Shown: positions 17,125 to 27,423, numbered from the stretch's first letter. The stretch: DNA of 64,000 bases from Methylomonas sp. ZR1 (GCF_013141865.1 NZ_RCST01000001.1:1798001-1862000), one strand, 5' to 3'. Notes: generated by a model from the sequence alone, not told the origin. Translations and numbers: made by a program.

Positions 17125-17661
17125 AATATTTACTCCAACTTATTTTGATCGGTTTTTTTCAAAGGCATAAATAAGGATAGCGTAACCCAACTCAGGCTAT
17201 GTTTACGTGCTATCGGAGAATCGCAGCTGATCAAAGGTTCGAACATAGGTACCGATAGCGACGACCATGGGCAGCGTCACCAATACAATGATTGTTCGAT
17301 GCCTCATGTCCGTGTGTGACGCCCAACGTAAAGCTAACCTGTTAACTGTCACCACATCCCTAAGTCAGGCGTTCGAGTCATCTTAATCTTACGTAATATT
17401 CCGTACATAACGCTTGGGCTTTCAATAATAGATTAGATTTTTGACCCAACACCAAGCCAAATCATTGGTGCCAATGAGCTAGTTTGCAGTCAAAGATCAT
17501 AGATTATTCTTCGGCAACTCTTGGCCTGCTGCCGGAGGCCTAGATAGATAGTCGTCTTCGAAGAAGCAAGACTCTTAGATGCTTGGGCTTGCGTCTGCAT
17601 TGGCGAAAAACGTATGTCGGGTGAGGATCGAAATAGCGCTTACAAATGCATAAGATTTTCT
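17125..17661. other. Intergenic stretch without recognisable gene
   Basis: About 540 nt with stops in all frames. No RNA gene, repeat or insertion-sequence end was recognised. Confidence 0.5.
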
Positions 17662-18942
17662 TCAAATTTGAACCGTCAGCAGTTCCTTGATATTGGTGGT
17701 GTAGGACGGCGATTTGAATTCCTGCCGCATCTGCCAGCGCTTGCTAAGCATTTCACTCGCATAGCAAACACTACGCTTACCATGTTTGCGGTTAATGTCG
17801 TCCAGTGCGGTCATCAGCTGATCAGATCGCAGGTTGTTTTCACCGCTGTCAAATAACGACAGCTGCGCGACATTTGCTGACCATAAGTCAGGCAATAGAA
17901 TACCGGCACGTTGATAAGAAAAGCCGCGTCTAAAAATCCGCTTCAAACCTTGTTGAGCGGCTGCATTCAACTGCGCGGTATCATTGGTTGGACGATCAAA
18001 CGCTATGGTCGCACTGTTGGAGTATTGCGGATTGCGGGTATCAAACGGACTGGTATGAATAAACACCGTCAATACGTGCGTGGTCAATCGCTGTTGTCGG
18101 CATTTTTCCGCAGACCGTGTGGCAAAGTGCGTGACCGCTGCGCGTAAATCATCATAATCAGTCAACCGTTCACCAAAACTGCGCGAGGTCAGAATCTGTT
18201 TTTTCGGTGCGGGCATTTCTTCTAAGGCAATACAGGAAATACCGTTCAACTCGGTCACAATCCGTTCCATCACTACACCAAAATGTTGACGTAGCTGTTT
18301 TGGATCAGATTGTTTCAGTGCTAGCGCATGATGAATACCAAGCTGATTGAGCTTATCTTTCCAGCGCCTGGAAATACCCCAAAGGTCATCCAGCGCAATG
18401 GTTTTTAACACTGCATCGGGATCAGCAATATCGCGCCAGTCCAGAGCGGGCCCATGTTTGGAATGACCTTTTTTCGCTAACCGATTGGCTAACTTCGCTA
18501 AGGTCTTAGTTGGCGCAACGCCAATGGAAATCGGTATACCTGTCCATTGCTTTACAATCGCACAAATATCTAAGCTATATTCCGTCAGGTTTTGTGGCAG
18601 TCCGGTAAAATCCAAAAAGCATTCGTCAATGGAATACACTTCAGATCGCGGTGCAAAGCTAGATAAAATCTGCATCACACGCTGACTCATGTCGCCGTAT
18701 AACGCATAGTTGCTAGAAAATACCGCAATGCCTTCTTGCTTGGCATACTGCTCAATCTTGAAATAAGCGGCACCCATTTTGATGTCCAAAGCCTTGGCTT
18801 CATTACTTCTAGCAATCACGCAGCCATCGTTATTAGACAGCACGACCACTGGTTTGCCGTTCAGTTTTGGCTGAAAGACTCTTTCACAGCTGGCGTAAAA
18901 ATTGTTGCAATCCGCAATCGCGAATATGGGTGCTGAAGTCAT
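17662..18942 (-). CDS. umuC: DNA polymerase V catalytic subunit UmuC
   Basis: 426 residues, the usual length. Y-family translesion polymerase. The first metal site is in FAIADCNNFYASCERVF and the catalytic acidic pair is in YSIDECFLDF. The little-finger region is present, and the C terminus has the UmuC-type tail. Working with UmuD', it copies past DNA lesions in the SOS response. Its ATG directly follows the umuD stop codon, so the pair is an operon. Confidence 0.97.
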   Translation of the reverse strand: MTSAPIFAIADCNNFYASCERVFQPKLNGKPVVVLSNNDGCVIARSNEAKALDIKMGAAYFKIEQYAKQEGIAVFSSNYALYGDMSQRVMQILSSFAPRSEVYSIDECFLDFTGLPQNLTEYSLDICAIVKQWTGIPISIGVAPTKTLAKLANRLAKKGHSKHGPALDWRDIADPDAVLKTIALDDLWGISRRWKDKLNQLGIHHALALKQSDPKQLRQHFGVVMERIVTELNGISCIALEEMPAPKKQILTSRSFGERLTDYDDLRAAVTHFATRSAEKCRQQRLTTHVLTVFIHTSPFDTRNPQYSNSATIAFDRPTNDTAQLNAAAQQGLKRIFRRGFSYQRAGILLPDLWSANVAQLSLFDSGENNLRSDQLMTALDDINRKHGKRSVCYASEMLSKRWQMRQEFKSPSYTTNIKELLTVQI

Positions 18943-19452
18943 CTATACCGGTAGCGAACGAATCACGTTTTTGACCACACCCCAAATATGCAACTCCATG
19001 CCTTCTTTAATCTGGAAATCAGGATAGTCGGGATTTTTTGATCGCAACCAAATTTCATCGGTAGAAGTATCCAACGATTTAACGGTCACTTCACCGTCTA
19101 TCACCGCAACCACGATACTATTGTTGTTAGGACGCAATGAACGATCAACGACCAACATATCACCATCGTTGATGCCTGCACCGGTCATGGAATGACCTTT
19201 TACTTTAACGAAGAAGGTGGCTGGTGGATTGCTGATGCAATGTTGATTGAGGTCTATCGTCGATTCCAAATGATCATCAGCCGGTGATGGAAAACCCGCA
19301 GGCACTTTAGACGTGAATAACGGCAATTCAATCGTACTCAATTGCTGTTTAGGTTCCAGAATCGGCAGTTCCAGATCGTCAGACCATAGTGCAGCACTAT
19401 TCAATGGCTTCGTATTGCGTGGTTGATAGCTTGATATAGAAATGACGCTCAT
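18943..19452 (-). CDS. umuD: UmuD, self-cleaving polymerase V subunit
   Basis: 169 residues from the ATG at 19452; an upstream ATG at 19488 would add 12 residues. The RecA-stimulated cleavage site is the A52-G53 bond in VPAGFPSP, and the serine-lysine dyad is S88 (GHSM) and K125 (VTVKS). The region before the cleavage site is about 28 residues longer than in E. coli UmuD. The intergenic region towards the divergent SRAP gene should hold the SOS control, but no convincing LexA box (CTGT-N8-ACAG) was found. Confidence 0.95.
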   Translation of the reverse strand: MSVISISSYQPRNTKPLNSAALWSDDLELPILEPKQQLSTIELPLFTSKVPAGFPSPADDHLESTIDLNQHCISNPPATFFVKVKGHSMTGAGINDGDMLVVDRSLRPNNNSIVVAVIDGEVTVKSLDTSTDEIWLRSKNPDYPDFQIKEGMELHIWGVVKNVIRSLPV

Positions 19453-19560
19453 GCTTATATCCCAAATTCGTGGTTCTGATGAGGGCAAGCAGTGTACCTC
19501 AAAAACGGAATTGTTTTGTATTTGTTCTTATTGCTCAATGAGTTTGGTTGTTACGCATTT

Positions 19561-19580
19561 CTGACGTTTAATAACGTCAG
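19561..19580. promoter_or_regulatory. Perfect palindrome upstream of SRAP gene
   Basis: CTGACGTT-TAAT-AACGTCAG, an 8-4-8 perfect inverted repeat in the umuD/yedK divergent region, 25 nt before the yedK start. The position suits an operator for a DNA-damage or other regulator; it has no T run as a terminator would. Confidence 0.5.
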
Positions 19581-19604
19581 TCATTTATCACGGAGGCATG
19601 GGCA

Positions 19605-20258
19605 ATGTGCGGTCGTTATCAGCTCACAGCAACCCCTGAAAGCATTGCTGAACATTTTGAGTTGCCACGCTTGCCTCGCTTTCAAGCTAGCTACAACATT
19701 ACCCCTGCGCAAAAAATCCTGTGCATCGTTGAGCTAGACGATAAATCGCTAAAATCGGTAAACCTGTTTTGGGGGTTAGTGCCGTCATGGTCTAAGGACG
19801 ATAAAAACAGCCATCATCTGATCAACGCCCGTGCTGAAACCATTAGAGAGAAACCCAGTTTTCGTGCTGCCTTCCATAAGCGACGCAGCTTAGTCGTCGC
19901 AAGAGGTTTTTATGAGTGGCAGAAATTGGAAACGCATAAACAAGCGTTTCATATCCACCGGCAAGACAATCAGTTATTTGCCTTTGCTGGACTCTGGGAA
20001 CATTGGGAACACGAAGCGCAAACACTCTATTCCTGTACTATCATCACGACCGCAGCAACGCAACTGATGCAACCGATTCATGAACGTATGCCGGTGATCA
20101 TGCCTGCAAACCATTACCAGGATTGGTTGGATAAATCCGCCACTGACGATGACGTGTTTCACTTACTGGATAATCAGGCGTACGCTGATATGACTACAAC
20201 ACCGATCAGCGATTATGTGAATAATCCAAGGCATGATGATGAGCGGTGTATTGAGTAA
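19605..20258 (+). CDS. yedK: SRAP-domain protein YedK/HMCES, abasic-site shield
   Basis: 217 residues. C2, exposed after removal of the first methionine, is the residue that crosslinks to abasic sites in single-stranded DNA. The other conserved blocks are INARAET, RGFYEWQ (active-site glutamate) and IHERMP (active-site histidine). A GGAGG ribosome site precedes the ATG. It is divergent from umuDC, so the locus pairs lesion bypass with abasic-site protection, a plausible DNA-damage module. Confidence 0.95.
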   Translation: MCGRYQLTATPESIAEHFELPRLPRFQASYNITPAQKILCIVELDDKSLKSVNLFWGLVPSWSKDDKNSHHLINARAETIREKPSFRAAFHKRRSLVVARGFYEWQKLETHKQAFHIHRQDNQLFAFAGLWEHWEHEAQTLYSCTIITTAATQLMQPIHERMPVIMPANHYQDWLDKSATDDDVFHLLDNQAYADMTTTPISDYVNNPRHDDERCIE

Positions 20259-20377
20259 CTTATGGTCATGTAGTTTGGCCGTTCAAAGCTGAACTTTATA
20301 GTTATACCCTGCTGTTATTAGCGGAGGAGTTAAAGGACGACGAAGAGGCTAATTTTTATATCTTAGGAGCCATTTAG

Positions 20378-21121
20378 ATGCTGAAAAGATGCTGGTTTGG
20401 TATTTATGTTGTATTGCTACCCAGTCTTGGATGGTCGAATGATTTCACGACTATCCAGGACAATATCAAACCCGGCAACATCGTCATCATCGGCGAAAGC
20501 CACCAAAAACCTGAATCAACACAGCTTTTCGCGCGTCTGGTTGATGCGACCCTGGAAAGACATCAATGCTTGACTGTCGGACTCGAAATTAACCGCAATC
20601 AACAACCCGTTATCGATTCTGTAATACAGGGTGAAGCACAGGTAGCTGAGATTAAAGTACCGCATGCCATCGATCATCCAGGACTGCGAAAACTGATTGA
20701 TTATCTGGTCACGCTCAAATCGAAATTTCCATGCTTGAGAATCGAGGCCATTGACGCCGATCAAGACCGCGACGTAAACATGGCCAATCGGTTGTCCGAG
20801 TTCTCGCGCGAAAAGCCGATATTGGTTTTGCTGGGTGGACTGCACACATTGAAAAAGGTTAAGTGGACGGTCAAAAGCGGAGAACCCTTTGTTGCCGAGA
20901 TACTGGCTAGCCATGGCTATCAAGTTAATTCCTATCCGCAAAATTGGCAGCCTGAGAGGTGCAAGAACGGACAGGGAAGATCAAGCCGATACGTTAATGC
21001 CGACGATCCGGAAGCATTGCAGATTCTGAATGAGTCCTTCATGTCGCTGATCAACGCCCAACGTCACCGATCAACGCAGGATGTTGTCGATGGGTTTTTG
21101 CTTTGGGAATGCGATCTTTAG
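20378..21121 (+). CDS. Exported ChaN/TIKI-superfamily protein
   Basis: 247 residues. Signal peptide about 1-20. The motif VIIGESHQ near the mature N terminus and LLGGLHT in the middle match the haem-binding-uptake / TIKI superfamily that includes ChaN, TraB and erythromycin esterase. ChaN-like members are outer-membrane-associated iron or haem proteins. AGGAG lies 11 nt before the ATG. It is unclear whether this gene belongs to the chromosome or to the mobile element that begins nearby. Confidence 0.72.
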   Translation: MLKRCWFGIYVVLLPSLGWSNDFTTIQDNIKPGNIVIIGESHQKPESTQLFARLVDATLERHQCLTVGLEINRNQQPVIDSVIQGEAQVAEIKVPHAIDHPGLRKLIDYLVTLKSKFPCLRIEAIDADQDRDVNMANRLSEFSREKPILVLLGGLHTLKKVKWTVKSGEPFVAEILASHGYQVNSYPQNWQPERCKNGQGRSSRYVNADDPEALQILNESFMSLINAQRHRSTQDVVDGFLLWECDL

Positions 21122-21351
21122 TTGTTTTTCCGACTAGTCAGTCATGATGCTTATGGCTGCAGCTCTCGAAGGCGCACTAATCGCACCACTGAGTGACTTT
21201 TTAACAAGCAATAATCCTCGCAGCCCGGCTTTTGACCATGACCGCGAGGGTATGCCAGCTGATTCAAGCCATTTCTTGTAAATTCTGGGCGCTACATCTG
21301 ACCCTCTTCCAGAGGTATCAGGCTGCCATCATCATGTTCAACCCAAATCAC

Positions 21352-22491
21352 TCAGCATATAAAGAACGTTTGAGGCTCCTCTGGTTCCAATTGTCTGGAC
21401 ATCGATTCACAATAGTGATGGAAATTCCCCGTGAATTCGATGGCAGGAAGAAGATTGTTGTCAATCACGTGGGGAATATTGAGATTGGTCAGTAGCCCGT
21501 TGATGTCTTCGAATTCCGACTTAGCGTCATCGGTTGTCAAGAGCGGCCAAACGTAAACGGTTGACAATTCTTTTTCACGATCAAAAAAAGCCGCCCGTAT
21601 TTCCGTGGGTATGCCATCGACACCGTGTTTACTGAGCAGGACTTTTGACACGGGATAATCTTGGGCTTTCATATTTAGCTTATAGAAGATATCAATCTCA
21701 TTGAGTAAATGAATCCCGCGCGAGGCGGCAATACTGAGTGGATTGGGTTTTTCAATCTCCCAGACGTTGTGACCGGTTTGTTCATCCATCTCCTCTTTAA
21801 AGGCCTCTGACCATTCTTCGGCAAATTCCCCAAAGTCATCCGATTTGGGCTGTTCACAAAAAAGAGGCGTTAATGCCTGATCGCTAATCACCACACCCAC
21901 CAGGAATCGCAAAATGAGGTCCCCCTCCGGATTCTCCGAGGGCTTCATAACAAAAGAACGGTGTGATTCCGATGTTGGAATTTCGCCTTCGGCTTGCTCG
22001 ATCAACTGCTGGTTGATCTGGCGAATTTGGCTAGGTAACCAGTTGATGTCTTCAAGGCTGAATAATTCGTCGTGAATGGCGATGGCTTGTCTATCGTTGA
22101 TCAGCCCATGGCTTTGAAGCAATTGTCTAATGCGTTCGGGATCTTCAATACGCTTAGGTAAAGCCTTTCCAAGATAGGGCTCGATGACCATCGGCATGGC
22201 GAATACGATCGACTCTGCATTCGGCATAGACGGCAATCTCACCCGAATCCGTTCGGCGAGCGAAACAATGCGCTCATTTAATAGCGAAAATACGTGCAAA
22301 CCTTCCGATTGTCGTAAAGCGCTTACCAAAATATCGTCCTGGCCATTTGCAATACAGGACTCAATAAACGCTCGAAAAAGTGAATCGAGCTCAGGCGACG
22401 TTGGGTTCAGGGCGACTGTCTTAGCGGTTAACGTAATGAATTTAACCAAAGGATCCGACGTAGCGGTGTCGTTAATAGAACGGTTTAACAT
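21352..22491 (-). CDS. Mobile-element protein of unknown function
   Basis: 379 residues from the ATG at 22491, which has AGGAG 9 nt upstream; an earlier ATG at 22533 lacks one. The protein is acidic, with no membrane segment and no catalytic motif I recognise. It is the last gene of the minus-strand transfer operon relaxase - TraD - DUF4400, after a gap of 110 nt. Genes of this size in this position occur in related conjugative elements, but no function is assigned. Confidence 0.75.
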   Translation of the reverse strand: MLNRSINDTATSDPLVKFITLTAKTVALNPTSPELDSLFRAFIESCIANGQDDILVSALRQSEGLHVFSLLNERIVSLAERIRVRLPSMPNAESIVFAMPMVIEPYLGKALPKRIEDPERIRQLLQSHGLINDRQAIAIHDELFSLEDINWLPSQIRQINQQLIEQAEGEIPTSESHRSFVMKPSENPEGDLILRFLVGVVISDQALTPLFCEQPKSDDFGEFAEEWSEAFKEEMDEQTGHNVWEIEKPNPLSIAASRGIHLLNEIDIFYKLNMKAQDYPVSKVLLSKHGVDGIPTEIRAAFFDREKELSTVYVWPLLTTDDAKSEFEDINGLLTNLNIPHVIDNNLLPAIEFTGNFHHYCESMSRQLEPEEPQTFFIC

Positions 22492-22601
22492 GATAATGCT
22501 CCTGGGTTGTGTTGAGGTTGAGGGGTAAAACAAGTTTGGGTTTATGCGCCGGATGTGTGTGGATCATGCCGTGCAGAAAACAGATGACATTCATGGAACA
22601 C

Positions 22602-23234
22602 CTAGACCCGCTTTTGCGTATTGGCCAACAGCATGTTGGAGGCGTAGGCGACGACAAAGACGCCTATCGGGACGGCTTGCGGTGGAATCGGAAACGGCAG
22701 TGTCAAGCTGACCAACAACAGATACAGCGCGCCCAGAATCAAATAAAGACTGTAGCGATGCGCCATGGGGCTGGGGTAATCGAAGTTGGTCTGGCTGATC
22801 TTGCGCCGCACCAGTCCGTCGACGACAAACGGCAGCAAGGCAGCTGCCAAGTACGGTAACCAGATACACGCCGTAGTCAGGCGCTTGATCATTTGAAAGA
22901 TCGTGTCCCACAGCACGTTGAGCCGGCTTTCGATAAAGGGAAACACATCGTTACGCCCTACATCCTCGAAGCCTTTGGACATCTGCCGTTCGCGTTCGGT
23001 CGGGATGAAGTAGCGGAACACGCTGTCTCGGATTCCGGTAGTAACGAACAAGCGATCAAACCAGCGCTGCGCGGTGTGGCTGATCTGCGATTCTTTATCG
23101 GCGCCAAAGTAGCCGATCATCATCTGATCTTCGGCGCGCTGCAGTTCGCGCGTCCAGCGGTCGGACACAAAACTGGCCACCAGGATCACTTCCAGTAGCC
23201 ACAACATCAGGCTGAACAACAGATTGCGCGTCAT
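22602..23234 (-). CDS. DUF4400 conjugative-element membrane protein
   Basis: 210 residues. One hydrophobic helix at the N terminus and about three in the C-terminal half (LPYLAAALLPFVV, YSLYLILGALYLLLV, IGVFVVAYASNMLLA). This matches the DUF4400 family always found beside the TraD-type coupling protein in SXT/R391, IncA/C and related elements. It overlaps traD by 4 nt. Its exact role in DNA transfer is unknown. Confidence 0.85.
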   Translation of the reverse strand: MTRNLLFSLMLWLLEVILVASFVSDRWTRELQRAEDQMMIGYFGADKESQISHTAQRWFDRLFVTTGIRDSVFRYFIPTERERQMSKGFEDVGRNDVFPFIESRLNVLWDTIFQMIKRLTTACIWLPYLAAALLPFVVDGLVRRKISQTNFDYPSPMAHRYSLYLILGALYLLLVSLTLPFPIPPQAVPIGVFVVAYASNMLLANTQKRV

Positions 23235-25075
23235 GAGCCGGCACCTTGGCGATTCTGTTGTCGGTCCAGTGCCGACCGCAGTATCGGCAAGCGACCTTTG
23301 ACGATACGGCCGCCGGATAACTTGGCGATGTAATGCAAGTCAGGCAGTTGTCCGAGTAACTGCGGGGCAAACAAATCGCCTTCTTCTTCCATCAAGCGTT
23401 CACCAACATTGCCGGAAAACACCGTAGGATTGGTTGCACTGGTGGCCACGCCTTGGGTGCGCATGATGTACTTCAAACGGGTTTTGGGCAGATTGTCGGT
23501 GATGTACTGCTGGGTTTCGCTGTCCATGATTCGCAGCGCGATCAGGTTGTTGACGTTGCCCAGTACCTGGCGGGCTTTGTCTTGTGAGCCCGTGCGGGCG
23601 GCAAAGTCGGCAAAGGTTTGGGTGGCGATGAATAGGCGAATCTTGGCGCCACGGCCTTTGTTCAACACCTGAATGAAGGGATCGTTGATGACTTCGGCGG
23701 CTTCGTCGACAAACACATTCACCGGTCGGTCCGAGACGCCGTAGTTGTAACGGTCGCCGGCGACCGCGGCCAAATCGGCCAACAGAATCGAGCCAATGGC
23801 ACTGCCCACCATGCCATCCGATAACGAGTCCAGGCCAATGTAAGCCACCTGGGCTTTTTCGATGATGTGACCGGTATTGGTGATCGGCCGCAGATCGTCC
23901 ACGTCGTGCGGATTGGGCGACAGCAAAGGTCCCAAGGACCCCGAGGTCAGCATATTCATGATCGGAATCAAGGAGGCGACCATCTTGCTGAAGTGTGCTC
24001 GGTCGTGTTCGAACAAGGACAACAAGCCTTCCAGATCCAAGTTCGGCAATTGATACTGCACGACCTCCCGATAAAACCGCACCAGACCCACGGCTTTGGA
24101 ATCGATGTCCTTGGCATTTTTCAGGTAAGGTCGCGCCTCTTGCCGCCAATGCCCCAGGTTATTGTCGAAATAGCGTTCCAGGGCTTGAATCACCAGCGTG
24201 GATGGTCCGCCTTCCAAGTAGCGGCGTAATTTCACCAGTGTTGGCCGTTCCTCGATCACCATCAATCCCTGAATGACGTTATCCAGCGATTTTTGGCCAA
24301 AGGCTTTGAACGGGTCGTTACTGCTTTCACTGGGCGAAATGGCGCTGATGCGGCTGGCGATTTCCGAAGGCCGGTTGAAATTGTGCAAGGGGTCGAGTCG
24401 GACGCTGGCTTCCGGAAACGCCGGGTGGAAATACACGAAACGATCCGGGCGCTTGGCCATGGCGCAAGCCCGTTTGGCGCAAGCCATCAAATCCTTGTCG
24501 CCTTTGGGATCGATGATGATCACCGCTTCGCCGCGCAACACAGCTTGTGTCACCAACATATCAAAGGCACGGGTTTTGCCGGCGCCGGTGGTACCGACCA
24601 GCAGCGTATGGCCGGCGGTATGCTGTAAGGGCTGGCGAATGTCACTTTCGGATACTTCCAAACCGTGAATCCAGGCTGAGCCCATGCGCTGATGATCGCT
24701 GGGAATCAGCGTCGAGACATCGCGTTTCAAAATCTCATAGGCCAATTGCGCATGCTTTTGCACCCAATCGAATCCCCAACCGAACCACAAGGCCTCAGGA
24801 TGCTGTTTCACCATCGCTACCAGCTTTTCGGCATCCAGGTATTGGAATCGAAACTGCCGCAACCGGCGTTTGCGGTACCAAAGACTCAAGGCCGGCGACA
24901 ATCGCCAACACGCCATCACCCCGCACGCGGTCATCAACCAGTCGAACGGCTCGCGCGGCAAGCCCGACCAGCGACTGGTGAAATGCGCCAATCCGGCACC
25001 GCCTAGCCAGCCCGAGATGGCATAGACCTCGAAGATGGGCCGCCAGGGAAACTGATAGTCGTAATCGGATTTCAT
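23231..25075 (-). CDS. traD: Type IV coupling protein TraD (SXT type)
   Basis: 614 residues. Two N-terminal membrane helices, Walker A GTTGAGKT (161-168), Walker B-type VNVFVDEAAEV, and the conserved VIIIDPKGDKD block. The VirD4/TraD ATPase brings the relaxase-DNA complex to the secretion channel. It overlaps both the relaxase gene and the DUF4400 gene by 4 nt, showing a tightly coupled operon of the SXT order traI - traD - DUF4400. Confidence 0.95.
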   Translation of the reverse strand: MKSDYDYQFPWRPIFEVYAISGWLGGAGLAHFTSRWSGLPREPFDWLMTACGVMACWRLSPALSLWYRKRRLRQFRFQYLDAEKLVAMVKQHPEALWFGWGFDWVQKHAQLAYEILKRDVSTLIPSDHQRMGSAWIHGLEVSESDIRQPLQHTAGHTLLVGTTGAGKTRAFDMLVTQAVLRGEAVIIIDPKGDKDLMACAKRACAMAKRPDRFVYFHPAFPEASVRLDPLHNFNRPSEIASRISAISPSESSNDPFKAFGQKSLDNVIQGLMVIEERPTLVKLRRYLEGGPSTLVIQALERYFDNNLGHWRQEARPYLKNAKDIDSKAVGLVRFYREVVQYQLPNLDLEGLLSLFEHDRAHFSKMVASLIPIMNMLTSGSLGPLLSPNPHDVDDLRPITNTGHIIEKAQVAYIGLDSLSDGMVGSAIGSILLADLAAVAGDRYNYGVSDRPVNVFVDEAAEVINDPFIQVLNKGRGAKIRLFIATQTFADFAARTGSQDKARQVLGNVNNLIALRIMDSETQQYITDNLPKTRLKYIMRTQGVATSATNPTVFSGNVGERLMEEEGDLFAPQLLGQLPDLHYIAKLSGGRIVKGRLPILRSALDRQQNRQGAGS

Positions 25076-27423
25076 GGCTTAACCCGTACTTTGATGCCTT
25101 GCCCACGTCCCAGCACTTGGCAGTCAGGATGCTGACTGATTTCGCGCAGGAATTCATAGCGTTTCAAGTCCGGATGTGCGTCGAGGTAGACCCCGAGTTC
25201 GTCATCAGAAACAGTGATCCAGTCGTCTTGCTGATCGGGATGGGTGCGCAGTGTCGAGATCCACGCGCTCACCGCCGGAAAATCTTGCCTAGGTTGAACG
25301 CTCTGAATGTCGTCATCAGCGCTTGGTTTGACTGAATCCATGACTGTTGTCGACGTTACTGGGGGTTCTGCTGGTTGCTTGTGACTGCGTGGTTTGGCTT
25401 TTGTGTTTCGCTGCTGGGTGGGCTTTTGAAGGGTCGATGGATTGACGGGATCGATACGATTGTCTGGTTTGACTTCGACATTTTCAGCAGGCAATGCAGT
25501 TGGTGTGGCATTCGATGATTGAACCGGTAAAGCGCCTATCATGCGCACTAGCCTCTGCGCAGGTTCCTCAGCCAGTTGTACGACGCGTTGCTGCCCTAGG
25601 GTTTGCACTTTCCGCATTGGAGACAACACATCGGTCACTAACCAGTTTTGATCGACCAAGCCTTGAATGAACACATCGCTTTCAACCTGAAGCTTTAGCG
25701 GAACGTCTGGAAACAGGCAGTACCATTTGCCTTGTTTTTCGAAGATGTCGCCGTTCCATGACCACTGACCCTGAGCGATGCGGGTTACGATCTCGAGAAG
25801 CCACGCGCCGGCCTGTCCATGATTGCGGAGCCATAAGGCTTCTGTATCTTGGATGGATTGGGATTGGGTTTGCTCAGTCACAATGTCCGCTTGGGGGGCG
25901 GCTGAAGACTTGGTATCGCCATCCACGCTCGGCGCGCATGCGTCCTCGACAAGGGTGGTGGGTTTGTCGGTATCACCGGTATCCGATTCAACTGGCATGG
26001 CTGGGGATAACGGGACCTGCTCTTGGCTATTGCCATCGGGAATGGCCGCCAAGGTTGGCATCTCGTGGTCGGTTGATGGTGACTGCGAAACCGGCTTGGG
26101 CTTGGTCGGTTTGCGAGATTTGACCGCTACTGACTTTTCAGGCAATGCCTGGTCGTTGGTTCCTGGTTGGGTTGGCGTATTAGATTCCTCGTCCTCAACT
26201 TCAACTCCTTCGATCGCGGCCGGCGGCTCATTGCTGAATATCGACTCCATCGATGCCAAACGCAGCATGTAAAACACTGCGTCCAAGCCATCCGGTCGCA
26301 TACGCCAATAGCGGTACTGGCGGCCTGCGGCATCGCGTTTGGGTATCGCCAAACCACGTTCGATCAAAATATCCGCCAAGGTATCTTCATCGCGCGGAAT
26401 ACCAGGCACTTTGTCTTTGGCTAGTAAACTAACGATGTCTTGCGCACCGATCCGCCAGACAATATGCACACCGGATTGAAATCGCCATACTCTGGCGCCT
26501 TTATCGTTGACCAGCCACTGGCCGGATTTAATCAAGCGCCGCATCGCATCGAACAGATAGCGCTCGACCGGCATACCTAATGCAGCATCGACTGAATGCG
26601 CATGGGTTTTCAAATCGCGTACCACGCTTTTGCAGTCAGCGGTAATCACTAACTCGTAGAGCTTGCTGCCGCGATCCAGACCATGCAAGGTTTCCAATAG
26701 CGCTTGCATGATTTCTGGCCCCGGCTCCAGCAGGTAAGCACGCGACTCACGCGTCAGCACCCGCTCGATAACCAGTGCCGAAAACTGTTGGTGGCGTTTA
26801 TGTCGGTTCTCTCGCCAGCGCAAAAAATAGCGATCGATACCGTGTTGTGCCGCCCAGTCGATCAAATTTTCGTCACAGGGATTCCAGGTGTGCAGCCCCT
26901 GACTGTCGGTGACAGCGATGTCGGAGACAGGTTTACCGATATCGTGCAATAAGCCGGCAAAACACACGGCCAATCGCCAGCGCGGCTCCAAGGTTTTACG
27001 GGATTTGGGTGTGGCGTCGCTTGCAAATAGGCAGCCGTGCGATGCCAGCGTTGCCCAATGTGCGACTTCAAGGCCGTGCCGAAACAAACCACCGGCGCCG
27101 CGATGGTGATGTGATTCGGAGGCCGGCAACAAATGACTGAATGCGGCATAGCGCGTAATGACCGGTAGCGCGATGGTCTGATATAGGGCATCCGGTAGTG
27201 CCAATGCCTGCTCTATCGATTGAATCAGCTCGCTTTGGGTAGCCAGAATACGCGCTACCGATGCCGCCGGCAGCCCCTTCATGAAGGGTGGATAACGTGG
27301 AATCTCCTCGCCAGACGATGCCGGCGGTGCACTGACCAAAGCCGGTTTATCGCCCCAAAGACGCTGACTGATACGTTGGATGAAAGATGACGTGGCGTTT
27401 TCCATGGCGCCGCATCGTGACAT
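25072..27423 (-). CDS. traI: MOBH-type relaxase (TraI of SXT/IncA/C family)
   Basis: 783 residues from the ATG at 27423; another ATG at 27405 would also give a plausible N terminus and neither has a strong ribosome site. The N-terminal third shows the MOBH signature: a histidine triad (H105-H107 in SHHHRGAGGLFRHGLE) and an HD motif (H160-D161 in LLHDIGKP), which nick the origin of transfer. A low-complexity Pro/Thr/Gln-rich linker follows. The C-terminal half has a winged-helix-like repeat of TraI_2_C type (NWLVTDVLSPMRKV). A large palindrome lies just upstream of the start. Confidence 0.92.
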   Translation of the reverse strand: MSRCGAMENATSSFIQRISQRLWGDKPALVSAPPASSGEEIPRYPPFMKGLPAASVARILATQSELIQSIEQALALPDALYQTIALPVITRYAAFSHLLPASESHHHRGAGGLFRHGLEVAHWATLASHGCLFASDATPKSRKTLEPRWRLAVCFAGLLHDIGKPVSDIAVTDSQGLHTWNPCDENLIDWAAQHGIDRYFLRWRENRHKRHQQFSALVIERVLTRESRAYLLEPGPEIMQALLETLHGLDRGSKLYELVITADCKSVVRDLKTHAHSVDAALGMPVERYLFDAMRRLIKSGQWLVNDKGARVWRFQSGVHIVWRIGAQDIVSLLAKDKVPGIPRDEDTLADILIERGLAIPKRDAAGRQYRYWRMRPDGLDAVFYMLRLASMESIFSNEPPAAIEGVEVEDEESNTPTQPGTNDQALPEKSVAVKSRKPTKPKPVSQSPSTDHEMPTLAAIPDGNSQEQVPLSPAMPVESDTGDTDKPTTLVEDACAPSVDGDTKSSAAPQADIVTEQTQSQSIQDTEALWLRNHGQAGAWLLEIVTRIAQGQWSWNGDIFEKQGKWYCLFPDVPLKLQVESDVFIQGLVDQNWLVTDVLSPMRKVQTLGQQRVVQLAEEPAQRLVRMIGALPVQSSNATPTALPAENVEVKPDNRIDPVNPSTLQKPTQQRNTKAKPRSHKQPAEPPVTSTTVMDSVKPSADDDIQSVQPRQDFPAVSAWISTLRTHPDQQDDWITVSDDELGVYLDAHPDLKRYEFLREISQHPDCQVLGRGQGIKVRVKP

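Noticed and set aside
21122..21351. Left attachment site or tRNA gene at the element edge
   Set aside because: No tRNA-like fold and no direct repeat shared with 40625-40898 could be seen by eye; the left boundary remains undefined.
23400..24149. Long second open frame on the minus strand (249 codons)
   Set aside because: It lies inside traD in another frame of the same strand; composition is Arg/Gly-rich with no family pattern, and traD itself has clear motifs.
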